DNA of 64,000 nucleotides from Lentimonas sp. CC4 (GTDB lineage Bacteria; Verrucomicrobiota; Verrucomicrobiia; Opitutales; Coraliomargaritaceae): the NCBI RefSeq assembly GCF_902728235.1, contig NZ_CACVBO010000001.1, forward strand, positions 1,116,001-1,180,000, given 5' to 3'. A program made the translations under genes and the position numbers. Below are positions 21,672-31,768 of this stretch, one piece after another (positions within the stretch are counted from its first letter, which is position 1; each line of letters starts with the position of its first letter). The notes under the pieces were generated by a model. It was not told where the DNA came from and searched no databases. It was given only the letters and a program-made list of their open reading frames with translations.

Positions 21672-22048
21672 GTAGCGGATCGGCGAATGCCGTTTCGATC
21701 TGTGCAGTGTGCGCGTGCTGAGGCTCAGCTGCCGAAATGAGTGCCTCATTCCGCTACACACAGATTTGTAGCGGATCGGCGAATGCCGTTTCGATCTGTG
21801 CGGCGTGCGCGTGCCGCGGTTCTGCTGCCGAAATGAGTGCCTCATTCCGCTACGCCCGGATTTTGTAGCGGATCGGCGAAGCCGTTTCGATCTGTGCGGT
21901 GTGCGCGTGCTGAGGCTCAGCCGCCGAAATGAGTTCCTCATTCCGCTACACACAGATTTGTAGCGGAACCCGCGAATGCGGTTTCGATCTGTGCGCGTGT
22001 TGCTCGGGCTGAGGCTCAGCTGCCGAAATGAGTGCCTCATTCCGCTAC
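21672..22048. repeat. Array 1 of 86-bp hairpin units (4 copies)
   Basis: Four units, at 21672-21757, 21768-21853, 21865-21949 and 21960-22048, separated by 10-11 bp spacers such as acacagattt. Each starts GTAGCGGA and ends TCCGCTAC, with inner arms ...gtttcg and cgaaat..., and a central cgtgctgaggctc-like core. The array fills the gap between pdhA and valS (the 690-bp gene-free stretch 21489-22180) and may contain or border both promoters. Confidence 0.92.
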
Positions 22049-22180
22049 CAAGCTTTGGCTGGACCGTTAAACTTTCAGAATTTCCCATTTTCAGCGTTTC
22101 CGCTTTTCAGTCTACCGCCTTTCTGGCTTGAAAGCCTGCGATAGACCCTCACCTTTGGCTCCTTTCTAATTTTTCCTGTC

Positions 22181-24916
22181 ATGTCTGAAATCGCAAAAGC
22201 CTACGAACCCAAAGAAGTCGAACAACGCTGGTATGCTAACTGGCTCGAAGCCGGATGCTTTAAGGCAGTCGCTGATAGCTCGAAAGAGCCGTATGCGATT
22301 ATGATCCCGCCACCGAATGTCACCGGTATGCTGCACATGGGGCACGTGCTTGATAATACCTTGCAGGACATCTTCGTCCGCCGCGCCCGCCTCGAAGGCA
22401 AGGCCGTGCTCTGGCAACCGGGCACCGACCACGCAGGTATCGCCACACAGACCAAGGTCGAAAAGCAGCTCCGTGAATCGACGGGTCAAAGTAAATATGA
22501 CCTCGGCCGTGAAGGATTTCTCGAAAAGGTCTGGGACTTCCGCGCAGAGTCGGGCGGCGTGATTCTCAATCAGCTGCAGAAACTCGGCGCGTCCTGTGAC
22601 TGGGATCGCACCAGCTTCACACTCGACGAGGACTACTCGAAGGCAGTGTTGGAGGCTTTCGTCTCATTCTATAAGCGCGGATACATCTACCGCGGCAAGC
22701 GCATGGTCAACTGGTGCCCTGCGACGCATACTGCGATTTCCGATGAAGAGGTGAACATGAAGCCACAAAGCGGCTTCTTCTATAAGATGCGCTACGAACT
22801 GGTGCAGCCAGACGGCGAGCGCACGCATCTTGAAATTTCCACCACTCGCCCTGAAACGATCATGGGCGACACCGCTGTGGCCGTGCATCCAGAGGATGAG
22901 CGCTACAAGCACTTGATTGGTAAGACCGTCTGGCGTCCCTTCCCGAAGGCTGAAATCCCAATCATCGGCGACGAATATGTGGATCGCGAGTTCGGCACCG
23001 GTTGCCTGAAGGTCACACCCGCACACGATAAGAATGACTTCGAGATCGGCCAACGTCACAACCTCGAAGTGATTGAAGTGATCGACCACGACGGGCGTCT
23101 CAACGCGCTCGCTGGCGAGGAATTCGACGGCGTCGATCGTTTCAAGGCCCGCAAGCAAGCGGTTGCTAAGCTCGAAGAACTAGGTCTCTTGATTGAGGCT
23201 GAGAATTACGAGAACACCGTCGGCTTCTCGGAGCGTGGCGATGTGCCCATCGAGCCGCGCCTCTCTGAGCAATGGTTCCTCAAATACCCGAAGGTCGAAG
23301 AGGCCAAGCGTGCAGTTGAAAACGGCACGATCAAATTTCACCCAGATCGCTGGAAGAAGACTTACCTGCACTGGCTCAACGGTATTCAGGATTGGTGCAT
23401 CAGCCGCCAGCTCTGGTGGGGCCACCGTATCCCTGTTTGGTATAAGAAGGGTGCGGAGCGTTCGGAACTCGATTTCGAAAATCCCGAGCATGTGCATGTC
23501 TCTGTCGAAGGACCCTCCGATCCTGAAAACTGGGAGCAAGAAGACGACGTGCTCGACACGTGGGCGTCCTCGTATCTCTGGCCGATGGCGAATCTCGGCT
23601 GGCCCGAGCCTACTGCTGAGCAGCAGAAGGAACTCGATTTCTGGTATCCGACCTCTGTGTTGGTCACAGGGTTCGATATTATTTTCTTCTGGGTCGCTCG
23701 TATGATCATGGCTGGTATCGAGTTGTATGGTGACGATGCCAAGGATCTGTCCGATGAGGAACTCGCCAAGCGTATCCCATTTAAAAACGTCTTCATTCAC
23801 GGTCTGATTCGTGACGAAAAGGGACGTAAAATGTCGAAGTCACTCGGCAACTCGCCCGATCCACTTGATTTGATCGAGAAATACGGCGCCGACGGTCTGC
23901 GCTTCGGTATCTGTAATATCGCACCGTCGGGCTCCGATATTCTGTTCTCAGAAGAGCGCATTCAAATCGGCCGTAATTTTTCCAATAAGCTGTGGAATGC
24001 GGTTCGCTTCCGTCAGATGTCTGGCCCAATGGCCGACAACTCCAGCTTGGACGCAATTCTGAGCCGCATCGATACCGCGCTCTGCGACGATTACGACCAC
24101 TGGATCCTATCCCGCGTGATCGAAGTCACTGCTGAAATTGAAAAGTGCTTTAAGAACTACGAAATCGCACCGCTCACGCACCTGATCTACGCCTTCTTCT
24201 GGGGTGATTTCTGTGACTGGTATGTCGAAGCATCCAAGGGCAAGCTCCGTGGTGACGAAGCGCTGCGCGATAACTGTCTCGCGATCCAAGATCTCGTGAT
24301 CCGTCAAGTCTTGCAGCTCGCGAATCCAGTCATGCCACACATTACCGAGGAACTCTGGAAGGGGCTCGGCTATGATGCGTCCGTCGCATTCATTCAAAAC
24401 ACGGTGGTCACCACTGCCGCCGAGTTGGAAGCGCAGCTTTCCGCCGACAAGTCAGCCGCCGCTCGTGTGGTCAGCTTGCAGGAATTGATCACTCAAGCAC
24501 GTGCCCTCAAGTCGCAGTATAATTTGGCGAACAAGCGCGATGTCGCGATGCTCTACGCAGCCGAAGGGGATGCGGTCAAAGTCATCGCCGACAATGCCAG
24601 CCTCGTTCAAACGCTCGCCGGCATCGTGTTGACCGCGGTCGATGGTGCTCAGCCAGATGGCTTGCCAGCTGCAGTGACACCGCTAGGCACCTTGTATCTC
24701 GATTTGAGCAGCTCCATTGATGTCGAAGCCGAAAAGGCGCGTCTCACGAAGGAGTTGGAAAAGCTGAACAAGGTCGTTGCAGCAGGTGAGGGCAAATTGA
24801 AGAACAAGAAATTTGTGGATAGTGCGCCAGCGAAGATCGTCGAAGGCGCGCGTAAGCAACTCGCCGAGACTACTGAGAAGCGCGACGAAACGAAGCGCAT
24901 CCTAGAGAGCCTGTAG
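22181..24916 (+). CDS. valS: Valyl-tRNA synthetase
   Basis: A 911-residue class I synthetase charging tRNA-Val. The HIGH-type motif is HMGH at 52-55 after PPPNVTG, KMSKS is at 550-554, and the editing (CP1) domain has STTRPETIMGDTAVAVHPED. WYPTSVLVTGFDIIFFWVARM and the C-terminal coiled-coil arm (EAEKARLTKELEKLNKVV) complete a full-length ValRS. ATG 22181 begins MSEIAKAYEPKEVEQRWY as in homologues. It is transcribed away from the pdh operon. Confidence 0.97.
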   Translation: MSEIAKAYEPKEVEQRWYANWLEAGCFKAVADSSKEPYAIMIPPPNVTGMLHMGHVLDNTLQDIFVRRARLEGKAVLWQPGTDHAGIATQTKVEKQLRESTGQSKYDLGREGFLEKVWDFRAESGGVILNQLQKLGASCDWDRTSFTLDEDYSKAVLEAFVSFYKRGYIYRGKRMVNWCPATHTAISDEEVNMKPQSGFFYKMRYELVQPDGERTHLEISTTRPETIMGDTAVAVHPEDERYKHLIGKTVWRPFPKAEIPIIGDEYVDREFGTGCLKVTPAHDKNDFEIGQRHNLEVIEVIDHDGRLNALAGEEFDGVDRFKARKQAVAKLEELGLLIEAENYENTVGFSERGDVPIEPRLSEQWFLKYPKVEEAKRAVENGTIKFHPDRWKKTYLHWLNGIQDWCISRQLWWGHRIPVWYKKGAERSELDFENPEHVHVSVEGPSDPENWEQEDDVLDTWASSYLWPMANLGWPEPTAEQQKELDFWYPTSVLVTGFDIIFFWVARMIMAGIELYGDDAKDLSDEELAKRIPFKNVFIHGLIRDEKGRKMSKSLGNSPDPLDLIEKYGADGLRFGICNIAPSGSDILFSEERIQIGRNFSNKLWNAVRFRQMSGPMADNSSLDAILSRIDTALCDDYDHWILSRVIEVTAEIEKCFKNYEIAPLTHLIYAFFWGDFCDWYVEASKGKLRGDEALRDNCLAIQDLVIRQVLQLANPVMPHITEELWKGLGYDASVAFIQNTVVTTAAELEAQLSADKSAAARVVSLQELITQARALKSQYNLANKRDVAMLYAAEGDAVKVIADNASLVQTLAGIVLTAVDGAQPDGLPAAVTPLGTLYLDLSSSIDVEAEKARLTKELEKLNKVVAAGEGKLKNKKFVDSAPAKIVEGARKQLAETTEKRDETKRILESL

Positions 24917-24975
24917 GTTCGATGCTTTTGAGCGTCCTCGATCGTAAAGGTTGAGGGCGCTCTGAGTGCAGATTG

Positions 24976-25057
24976 TGTAGCGTGACGCTTTAGCGAACGT
25001 CCGTCGTGCTGGCTTCGTGCTGAGGCATTGAACGCTCGCTAAAGCTTCACGCTACGA
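24976..25057. repeat. Single hairpin GTAGCGTGACGCTTTAGCG...CGCTAAAGCTTCACGCTAC
   Basis: An element of about 82 bp with a long, nearly perfect terminal stem. Its middle contains cgtgctgaggc, the same core as the 86-bp array units, and its ends are GTAGCG/CGCTAC, but the arms differ. It sits between valS and the DUF6172 gene and may end valS transcription. Confidence 0.8.
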
Positions 25058-25092
25058 ATACAAAGTCGGTTCAACTAGATACGAAACAAACC

Positions 25093-25404
25093 ATGAAAAA
25101 GACATTTCCAATAAAGGTTGCGAACAACGCACCCGAACGCGTCGTTGAAGCAATCAAATCTGAGCTCCGTAAATATGTAAAACGTGAGCGTAAGAAGAAG
25201 TTGCCCGAAGGCGTGGATTTCTGGGACTTCGATTGCAAGGTCGGCGAGACTGCTGAACTGGCAACAGACCTACATGTGGCGGAGATCAATGAAGCGATCG
25301 ATCACGCGCTCGCTGAAAATTGGGACGCGGTCTATTTCGAGATTGTCGCGAAGCCAGGCATCCGCACGCGCAAGCCGAAGGCAGCAGATTCTGCTGAATC
25401 GTAA
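25093..25404 (+). CDS. DUF6172 family protein
   Basis: A 103-residue protein beginning MKKTFPIKVANNAPERVVEAIKSELRKYVKRERKKKLPEG and containing FWDFDCKVG. It matches the small DUF6172 family found in proteobacteria and Verrucomicrobiota. It is strongly basic in the middle (RERKKK). No function is established. It stands alone between two repeat elements. Confidence 0.75.
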   Translation: MKKTFPIKVANNAPERVVEAIKSELRKYVKRERKKKLPEGVDFWDFDCKVGETAELATDLHVAEINEAIDHALAENWDAVYFEIVAKPGIRTRKPKAADSAES

Positions 25405-25415
25405 GGTATTCATTT

Positions 25416-25551
25416 GTAGGGGCTTTGCTAGCGAAGCCCGCGCAAAGGCCACACGCATAGGAAGTTGTAAGACTTTAGCTGCCTTCGCGGGTGCCGCCCT
25501 TCGACAAGCTCAGGGCCTTGAGCCTGTCGAAACGGCAAGCAGCACCCCTAC
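25416..25551. repeat. GTAGGGG...CCCCTAC element with a nested palindrome
   Basis: A 136-bp member of the family seen at 6365-6460. The left arm is gtaggggctttgctagcgaag and the right arm ends gcagcacccctac. A second palindrome, ttcgacaagctcag / ttgagcctgtcgaa (25500-25531), is nested in the right half; this TTCGACAxGCTC motif is a common bacterial intergenic repeat and looks like a later insertion. Confidence 0.8.
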
Positions 25552-25601
25552 GCCAGATACTTCGATTTCGCAAAACCACAATTCTTGATGCGCGGCATCA
25601 A

Positions 25602-25636
25602 TAAAAAAGCCTCCCGCGAACACGGGAGGCTTTTTG
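25602..25636 (-). terminator. Bidirectional terminator between DUF6172 and peroxiredoxin genes
   Basis: The stem gcctcccg / cgggaggc with loop cgaaca is flanked by aaaaaa on the left and ttttt on the right. It lies 24 bp past the minus-strand peroxiredoxin stop and can also serve the plus strand. Confidence 0.9.
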
Positions 25637-25659
25637 TATGAAATCTTTGGAAACGCGAA

Positions 25660-26391
25660 TTAGAGGAAGAGTCTTTCCAATTCTTCTTCAGTGCCGACGT
25701 AGTTGCCGTCCTTATAGATTTGTGGCGCAGTTTCATCGCCGCAGACCGCTTTCAAGCCAGCGAGGGTGATGTCTTTACCAACGATCACTTCTTCGAATGG
25801 GTAGCACTGCTCTTTGAGGAGAGCCTTGGCACGCTCACAGTGTGGGCAGCCAATCTTAGTGAAGATAGTCAGAGGCTCTTGCACGGAAACATCCGGAGCC
25901 AGGTATTGCAGCATGGTGTCGGCATCGGAAACTTCGAACGGGTCGCCTTCAACTTCTGGCTCGATGAACATCTTCTTGATGACGCCATTGCTGACATACA
26001 TCGAGTAGCGCCATGAGCGCTTGCCGAAGCCGAGTGCTTCCTTGTCGACGAGCATGCCCATCTTTTCGGAGAACTCACCGTTGCCGTCCGGAATCACGGT
26101 AATGTTTTCGGCTTCCTGATCGTCCTTCCACGCATTCATGACGAAGCTGTCGTTGACGGAAACACAGACGATTTCATCGACGCCCTGTTCCTTAAAGAGG
26201 CTCGCGAGCTGGTTGTAGCGCGGCAAGTGGGACGATGAGCAAGTCGGTGTGAAAGCACCGGGCAGTGAGAATACCACGACGTTTTTGCCTGCGAACAGGC
26301 TGTCGCTGTTGATATCAAGCCAATCGTTGCCATTGCGCGTGCGGAATGTGACGGATGGGATTTGTGATCCTTCTTTATTTTCTAGTTTCAT
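25660..26391 (-). CDS. Hybrid peroxiredoxin-glutaredoxin (Prx5 fused to Grx)
   Basis: A 243-residue thiol peroxidase. Residues 1-160 are a Prx5-type domain with peroxidatic C51 in SLPGAFTPTCSSSHLPRY. Residues 170-243 are a glutaredoxin domain with the C182-P-H-C185 active site and APQIYKDGNYVG (cis-Pro and glutathione-binding loop). The fusion lets glutathione or glutathione amide recycle the peroxidase. The gene is monocistronic, with its own terminator at 25602. Confidence 0.93.
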   Translation of the reverse strand: MKLENKEGSQIPSVTFRTRNGNDWLDINSDSLFAGKNVVVFSLPGAFTPTCSSSHLPRYNQLASLFKEQGVDEIVCVSVNDSFVMNAWKDDQEAENITVIPDGNGEFSEKMGMLVDKEALGFGKRSWRYSMYVSNGVIKKMFIEPEVEGDPFEVSDADTMLQYLAPDVSVQEPLTIFTKIGCPHCERAKALLKEQCYPFEEVIVGKDITLAGLKAVCGDETAPQIYKDGNYVGTEEELERLFL

Positions 26392-26626
26392 AGTAAATCA
26401 GTGCTACGTCGGTTATGACGAGTGCTTGTGAGCGATAGAGTGCTGCATCTATTTCCAAAAAAATCAAATTCTCAGTTCTATTATCTGAGTATTTGTTCCA
26501 AGCATTCGGTGTTTCAACAGAAACAACCAGTGCTCAGAGTGCTAGCAGAGGTTTTCAAGGTGCTGAATCTTAAGGAAACACGGTGAGTTCCGCGTCGCAC
26601 GACAGTTGGCTTTCATGCAGAGACAT

Positions 26627-26669
26627 TTCAATTGCGCAAAAATGCGCAACGCACTTTTGCGCAATTGAA
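26627..26669. repeat. Perfect 15-bp inverted repeat with TTGCGCAA core
   Basis: The left arm ttcaattgcgcaaaa (26627-26641) and right arm ttttgcgcaattgaa (26655-26669) are exact reverse complements around a 13-base loop that itself contains tgcgca. There is no T-tract on either side, so it is not a standard terminator. Confidence 0.85.
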
Positions 26670-26718
26670 GTGTGAGTCATGAGTCAGATGGCACGAATTA
26701 AACTAAAAAGATGAGTTG

Positions 26719-26877
26719 GAACCGCGAATGGACGCTAATCAACGCGAATTTAGAAGAACAAAATGCTGATTATGAATTAGATGCAAAATATCAGTCAACA
26801 ATTGGCATTGAAATATTCGTTTCGCCAATTGGCATATCCTGTTATTCGCGTAAATTCGTGTTCATTCGCGGTTTCTA
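26719..26877. repeat. MITE-like inverted repeat with AACCGCGAAT ends
   Basis: The left end accgcgaatggacgctaatc and the right end, which reads aaaccgcgaatgaacacgaa on the other strand, form imperfect inverted termini about 28 bp long. This 'cgcgaatgaacgcgaat' type of element is widespread in bacterial intergenic DNA. A 65-codon frame inside it is a product of the repeat. Confidence 0.7.
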
Positions 26878-27056
26878 TAACAGAGCCTTAGCCAACTGCC
26901 GAATTTAGGATTAAAAACAGTAGAAGCGGCATCCTGCCGCTTGTTCCTTGATCCTAAATAAAATTGAACCTAAGTCTACTGCCGTAGTTCCTTAATGAAA
27001 GCGGCTGGAAGCACGCTTCTACTGCTAAAAAAGTTCATCCTGATTTTCAAGGGACG

Positions 27057-27545
27057 TCCACGTAAGCAGAGTGGTCGACCTCGCTAGCGCGAGTTCGCTA
27101 CGCTGTTTTCAGCTGTAGCGATGCGACGCCAGTCGCGTCTGTTTGGGTGGGATGTCTAATATAGTGACACAGACATTTCTGTCTGTCTCTTCGCGTGAAA
27201 GTCCAAGAGTAGAAGCGTGCTTCCAGCCGCTTTCTTTGGATTAGTATTTTCAGCGGAAGCGTCCAACCAGTGCCAGTGAGCAGAGTGGTCGACCTCGCTA
27301 CGGTGTTTTCAGCTGTAGCGATGCGACGCCAGTCGCGTCTGTTTGGGTGGGATGTCTCATATAGTGACACAGACATTTCTGTCTGTCTCTTCGCGTTGCA
27401 GTCTGCCAGTATAAGCGTGCTTCCAGCCGCTTTTGTTGAATTGGTATTTTCAGCGGAAGCGCCAAGCAGTGCACGTAAGCAGAGTGGTCGACCTCGCTAG
27501 CGCGAGTTCGCTACGGTGTTTTCAGCTGTAGCGATGCGACGCCAG
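27057..27545. repeat. Composite tandem repeat, about 2.4 copies of 200-214 bp
   Basis: The block gcagagtggtcgacctcgct starts at 27066, 27280 and 27479. Each full unit contains, in order: a hairpin agctgtagcgatgcgacgcc, the palindrome gtgacacagacatttctgtc (27164 and 27364), and an agtagaagcgtgcttccagc hairpin. The third copy stops after the first module. The last two modules recur together at 31067-31137. Confidence 0.9.
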
Positions 27546-27576
27546 TCGCGTCTGTTCGGCAATCAACCCCAAAAAA

Positions 27577-27605
27577 AGCCGCTCGGTTTCCCGAACGGCT
27601 TTTTG
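27577..27605 (-). terminator. Terminator of gnd
   Basis: The stem agccgctcgg / ccgaacggct (one G-U pair) has an A-tract on the left, read as a T-tract on the minus strand, and ttttt on the right. It lies 22 bp past the gnd stop codon. Confidence 0.9.
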
Positions 27606-27626
27606 AAAGATGCTAATTGCTGGCGA

Positions 27627-29132
<1,506 letters not shown>

Positions 29133-29414
29133 AATTTGTGTCTGGGTTAAAAATGTAGTAGGAAATTTACTCGGTGTGCTGAAGCAAGGTTAGATGTGAG
29201 ATATCATCTTGAATAAAAGTCATGTAAGCCATGAGGCGAATACAAAGGCGCATCGTAGCGAACTCTTAATTGAGAGTAAAATTGTAAAATCGGGAAAGTA
29301 TTTGCATAAATGAGCAGCCATCCAGTCAGTAGAAGCGGCTTCCAGCCGCTTTTTTTGAAGTGACACAGGCATTGCTGCGCCATCTCCGGCAGACCTCCGT
29401 CGTGCCTGTCGCAT
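29133..29414. other. Gnd upstream region with hairpin remnants
   Basis: The 282 bp between gnd and the toxin gene contain cagtagaagcggcttccagccgctt (29326-29350, a 10-bp stem) and a diverged gtgacacaggcattgctg element near 29361. The gnd promoter should lie within 29133-29300, but no clear -35/-10 pair was assigned. Confidence 0.5.
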
Positions 29415-29819
29415 TTAGCGCGTCTTTGATTTCTGAGTGCAATTCGCCTCGAGCCATTGCGTGAGTTCATCGTCGCTCAACTGGCAGTCCGCGAGCGCTA
29501 GAATTTGCAGTGCGGTTTCGGCTTCAGGTGCTTCGAATTGATAACCGTTTGTTTCGATGAACAGTTGGCAGACCATTAATCCTGTGCGTTTGTTGCCATC
29601 AAGAAAAGGGTGACTTTTCACCACGCCGGATGCGTATGTAGCTGCGAGTTCGAAAATACTGGGTGGGGGATCGCCGTAGCTGTGATGCTGCAAAGGGCGA
29701 TCGAGAGCCGCATCTAGCTTACTTTCATCGCGCATTCCATCAGCACCTCCAAAACGCGCAACCAACATTGAATGAAACGTAAGGCACTCTTCCTTTGTAA
29801 TCCAATCAGGCTCGTTCAT
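29415..29819 (-). CDS. doc: Doc-type toxin (Fic fold), type II toxin-antitoxin
   Basis: A 134-residue death-on-curing protein. The Fic active-site loop HPFLDGNKRTG is at 70-80, close to the HPFxDANKRT of phage P1 Doc, which phosphorylates elongation factor Tu. The N-terminal RFGGADGMRDESKLDAALDRPLQ is typical of chromosomal Doc. Its start overlaps the antitoxin stop by 4 bp (ATGA), showing translational coupling. Confidence 0.92.
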   Translation of the reverse strand: MNEPDWITKEECLTFHSMLVARFGGADGMRDESKLDAALDRPLQHHSYGDPPPSIFELAATYASGVVKSHPFLDGNKRTGLMVCQLFIETNGYQFEAPEAETALQILALADCQLSDDELTQWLEANCTQKSKTR

Positions 29820-30046
29820 TTGGCTAGCTCGCGGAAGGTGTTACGATAGCGCTTCATTAGATCTTCAGCGATCCGCATTTTCTCATCAAACCCCGGGCTC
29901 TCGGGATTAATATTCAGGGTATTGTTTGGAGCTTCAGTCAAATACACTGCAGCGCCTTCCTCGACCTTGAGCGCTTGCAGTGCCTCTTTGGGCAGAACAA
30001 TCCCGTAGGAATTGCCGATTTTACGGATTTTGGTTTTGATAGGCAT
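29816..30046 (-). CDS. AbrB/MazE-family antitoxin
   Basis: A 76-residue protein. MPIKTKIRKIGNSYGIVLPKEALQALKVEEG is the swapped-hairpin AbrB/SpoVT DNA-binding domain, and the C-terminal NPESPGFDEKMRIAEDLMKRYRNTFRELAK is the acidic/helical part expected to wrap the toxin. ATG 30046 is preferred; an open frame further upstream is not protein-like. A palindrome directly upstream (30051-30064) probably serves autoregulation. Confidence 0.9.
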   Translation of the reverse strand: MPIKTKIRKIGNSYGIVLPKEALQALKVEEGAAVYLTEAPNNTLNINPESPGFDEKMRIAEDLMKRYRNTFRELAK

Positions 30047-30050
30047 TGTT

Positions 30051-30064
30051 ATAACATTTGTTAT
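30051..30064. promoter_or_regulatory. Probable operator of the AbrB-Doc operon
   Basis: ATAACATTTGTTAT is a perfect palindrome (6-bp arms, 2-bp centre) 4 bp ahead of the antitoxin start codon and overlapping GTTATAAC. Antitoxins of this fold bind such sites; the assignment is inference from place and symmetry. Confidence 0.55.
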
Positions 30065-30120
30065 TATTGGAGGTTTTGCAAGCCGTAGTAGCCATTCCGA
30101 GGCTAGAATTGGTTTCATTT

Positions 30121-30163
30121 GTAGCGGATCGGCGAATGTCGTTTCGGTCAGTGCCGTGTGTAG
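30121..30163. repeat. Half unit of the 86-bp hairpin family
   Basis: gtagcggatcggcgaatg and the following gtttcggtcagtgcc match the left half of the array units; the right half is missing. It lies between the antitoxin gene and the dienelactone hydrolase gene, next to a ttcagtgtttccgg word repeat. Confidence 0.8.
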
Positions 30164-30210
30164 AGCTCTTTGAATTTCAGTGTTTCCGGTTTTCAGCATT
30201 TCAAGCACTG

Positions 30211-31002
30211 CTACTTGAGCACTTCATCAGCGAAGTCATCCATCATTTCGAAAGCGCGTTTGGAGGTTCGCGCATCGTAGCGAGATCCGTCCGACTGGGC
30301 ATCGGGATTCGTGAACGAGTGCACCGCGCCGCTGAACTGCACCAGGGTCCAGTCGTCGACATCGTCCGCCATCATCGTTTCCACAAAAGTTTGGACGTCT
30401 GCCTGAGGCACATAAGGATCGTCTGCGCCATGTAAGACGAGCACTGGGATTTTGATTTGTTTGGTGTCGGATTCCAGTGTTGGTGATATGAGATCTCCAT
30501 GGAAGGAGACGACGCCTTGAATGGATTCTGTGCCAGTGCGAGCGAGCTCCAGCACGGCGCCACCGCCGAAGCAAAAGCCAGCAGCGAGTGTTTTGTCAGC
30601 ATGGATGGGGTGTGCATCAGCTAGACCATGAAAGACATCGACCGCCTTCTGCGCGCGGGAGCGCATGAGTGCACGATCGCCGCGAACCAATCCTGCTGCC
30701 TTACCAGCTTCTGCTCTGTTGCTTGGTCGGACGGTAACCCCATACATGTCAGCCACAAAGACAGCAAAATCGTCGTCTGCAATCATGCGTGCTTTGGTGG
30801 TGGCGTTCTCACTGGGGCCCATCCAGTTCGGAATCATGAGGATTCCTGGTAGTGTTTCGTCGTCATCAAGATCATCATCGTAGATCAAAGTGCCTTCAAA
30901 TTGAACGCCATCGAGTTCGTAAGGAATAGTCTTTTGAACGATCGCTGCGGATGCGAGCGAAGTGATGAACGAGGTGAGTAGCAGAGAAGTCAGAGTTTTC
31001 AT
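30211..31002 (-). CDS. Secreted dienelactone hydrolase family protein
   Basis: A 263-residue alpha/beta hydrolase with a signal peptide ([19 protein letters not shown]). The DLH triad is visible: nucleophile C144 in [14 protein letters not shown]195 in [10 protein letters not shown] and H228 in [11 protein letters not shown]. It probably hydrolyses lactones or esters in the periplasm; the substrate is unknown. ATG 31002 places the signal peptide at the N-terminus; an upstream in-frame extension runs into repeat DNA. Acidic stretch DDDLDDDE at 42-49. Confidence 0.88.
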   Translation of the reverse strand: MKTLTSLLLTSFITSLASAAIVQKTIPYELDGVQFEGTLIYDDDLDDDETLPGILMIPNWMGPSENATTKARMIADDDFAVFVADMYGVTVRPSNRAEAGKAAGLVRGDRALMRSRAQKAVDVFHGLADAHPIHADKTLAAGFCFGGGAVLELARTGTESIQGVVSFHGDLISPTLESDTKQIKIPVLVLHGADDPYVPQADVQTFVETMMADDVDDWTLVQFSGAVHSFTNPDAQSDGSRYDARTSKRAFEMMDDFADEVLK

Positions 31003-31066
31003 ACGTCTCACGCTGAGCACTTTTGAATGAAACACAAAAAAAGCTGCCAGTTTAGATGAAATTCGT

Positions 31067-31137
31067 AGTGATACAGACATTTCTGTCTGTCTCTTCCGCG
31101 TTGAAGTCTGACAGTAGAAGCGCGCTTCCAGCCGCGT
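31067..31137. repeat. Composite repeat module (palindrome plus agtagaagcg hairpin)
   Basis: gtgatacagacatttctgtc is followed by cagtagaagcgcgcttccag, the same two modules in the same order as in the tandem array at 27057-27545. Confidence 0.85.
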
Positions 31138-31142
31138 GTTTT

Positions 31143-31688
31143 GCAGCGTATCCGCGAAGCCGTTTCGGCGGATTTGTAGCGGATCGGCGAATGCCGTTTC
31201 GATCTGTGCGGTGTGTGCGTGCTGCGGTTCAGCTGCCGAAATGAGTGCCTCATTCCGCTACCCCAGATTTTGTAGCGGATCGGCGAATGCCGTTTCGGTC
31301 AGTGCGGTGTGCGCGTGCCGAGGTTCGGTAGCCGAAATGAGTTCCTCATTCCGCTACGCCCAGATTTGTAGCGGATCGGCGAATGCCGTTTCGATCAGTG
31401 CAGTGTGTGCGTGCCGCGGCTCAGCTGCCGAAATGAGTGCCTCATTCCGCTACCCCAGATTTGTAGCGGATCGGCGAATGCCGTTTCGATCTGTGCAGTA
31501 TGCGCGTGCCGCGGTTCTGCTGCCGAAATGAGTTCCTCATTCCGCAACGCCCGGATTTGTAGCGGATCGGCGAATGCCGTTTCGATCTGTGCAGTGTGTG
31601 CGTGCCGCGGTTCTGCTGCCGAAATGAGTGCCTCATTCCGCGACCCCCAGATTTGTAGCGGATCGGCGAATGCCGTTTCGATCTGTGC
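31143..31688. repeat. Array 2 of 86-bp hairpin units (5 full copies plus ends)
   Basis: Full units at 31176-31261, 31272-31357, 31368-31453, 31463-31548 and 31559-31644, each 86 bp with a 9-10 bp spacer (ccccagattt, gcccagattt), preceded by a degenerate start (31143-31167) and followed by a half unit (31655-31688). Units four and five have single mutations in the right terminal stem (tccgcaac, tccgcgac). With the module at 31067 it fills the 766-bp gap 31003-31768. Confidence 0.93.
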
Positions 31689-31718
31689 TAATAACTCCGG
31701 TTGACAGGCACAAAAAAA

Positions 31719-31744
31719 TCCAGCGGCCGTTGAGGCCGCTGGAT
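31719..31744 (-). terminator. Terminator of the OmcB-like lipoprotein gene
   Basis: The stem atccagcggcc / ggccgctggat with loop gttga is preceded on the plus strand by aaaaaaa, a T-tract in the minus direction. It lies 25 bp beyond the stop codon. Confidence 0.9.
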
Positions 31745-31768
31745 TGTAAAGATCAATTAGGTCAGCGT

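Larger units (their letters stand above)
26392..27626. other. Gene-free 1.2-kb repeat region
   Basis: No convincing gene lies in these 1235 bp. From left to right they hold a 15-bp perfect inverted repeat (26627-26669), a 160-bp MITE-like inverted repeat (26719-26877), two agtagaagcgg...ccgctt hairpin halves (about 26923 and 26995), a three-copy composite tandem repeat (27057-27545) and the gnd terminator. Confidence 0.75.

Noticed and set aside
21672-22048. Regular repeat-spacer pattern resembling a CRISPR array, and a long open frame running through it into pdhA
   Set aside because: The 'repeats' are 86 bp hairpins and the spacers only about 10 bp and similar to each other; there are no cas genes. 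The open frame exists because the unit lacks stops in one frame; pdhA has a good ATG at 21488.
26711-26908. 65-codon frame on the plus strand
   Set aside because: It coincides with the AACCGCGAAT inverted repeat; such frames recur wherever this element occurs and show no protein family.
31136-31704. Long frames with repeated SGSANAVSI-type peptides on both strands
   Set aside because: They are translations of the 86-bp hairpin array, not conserved proteins.
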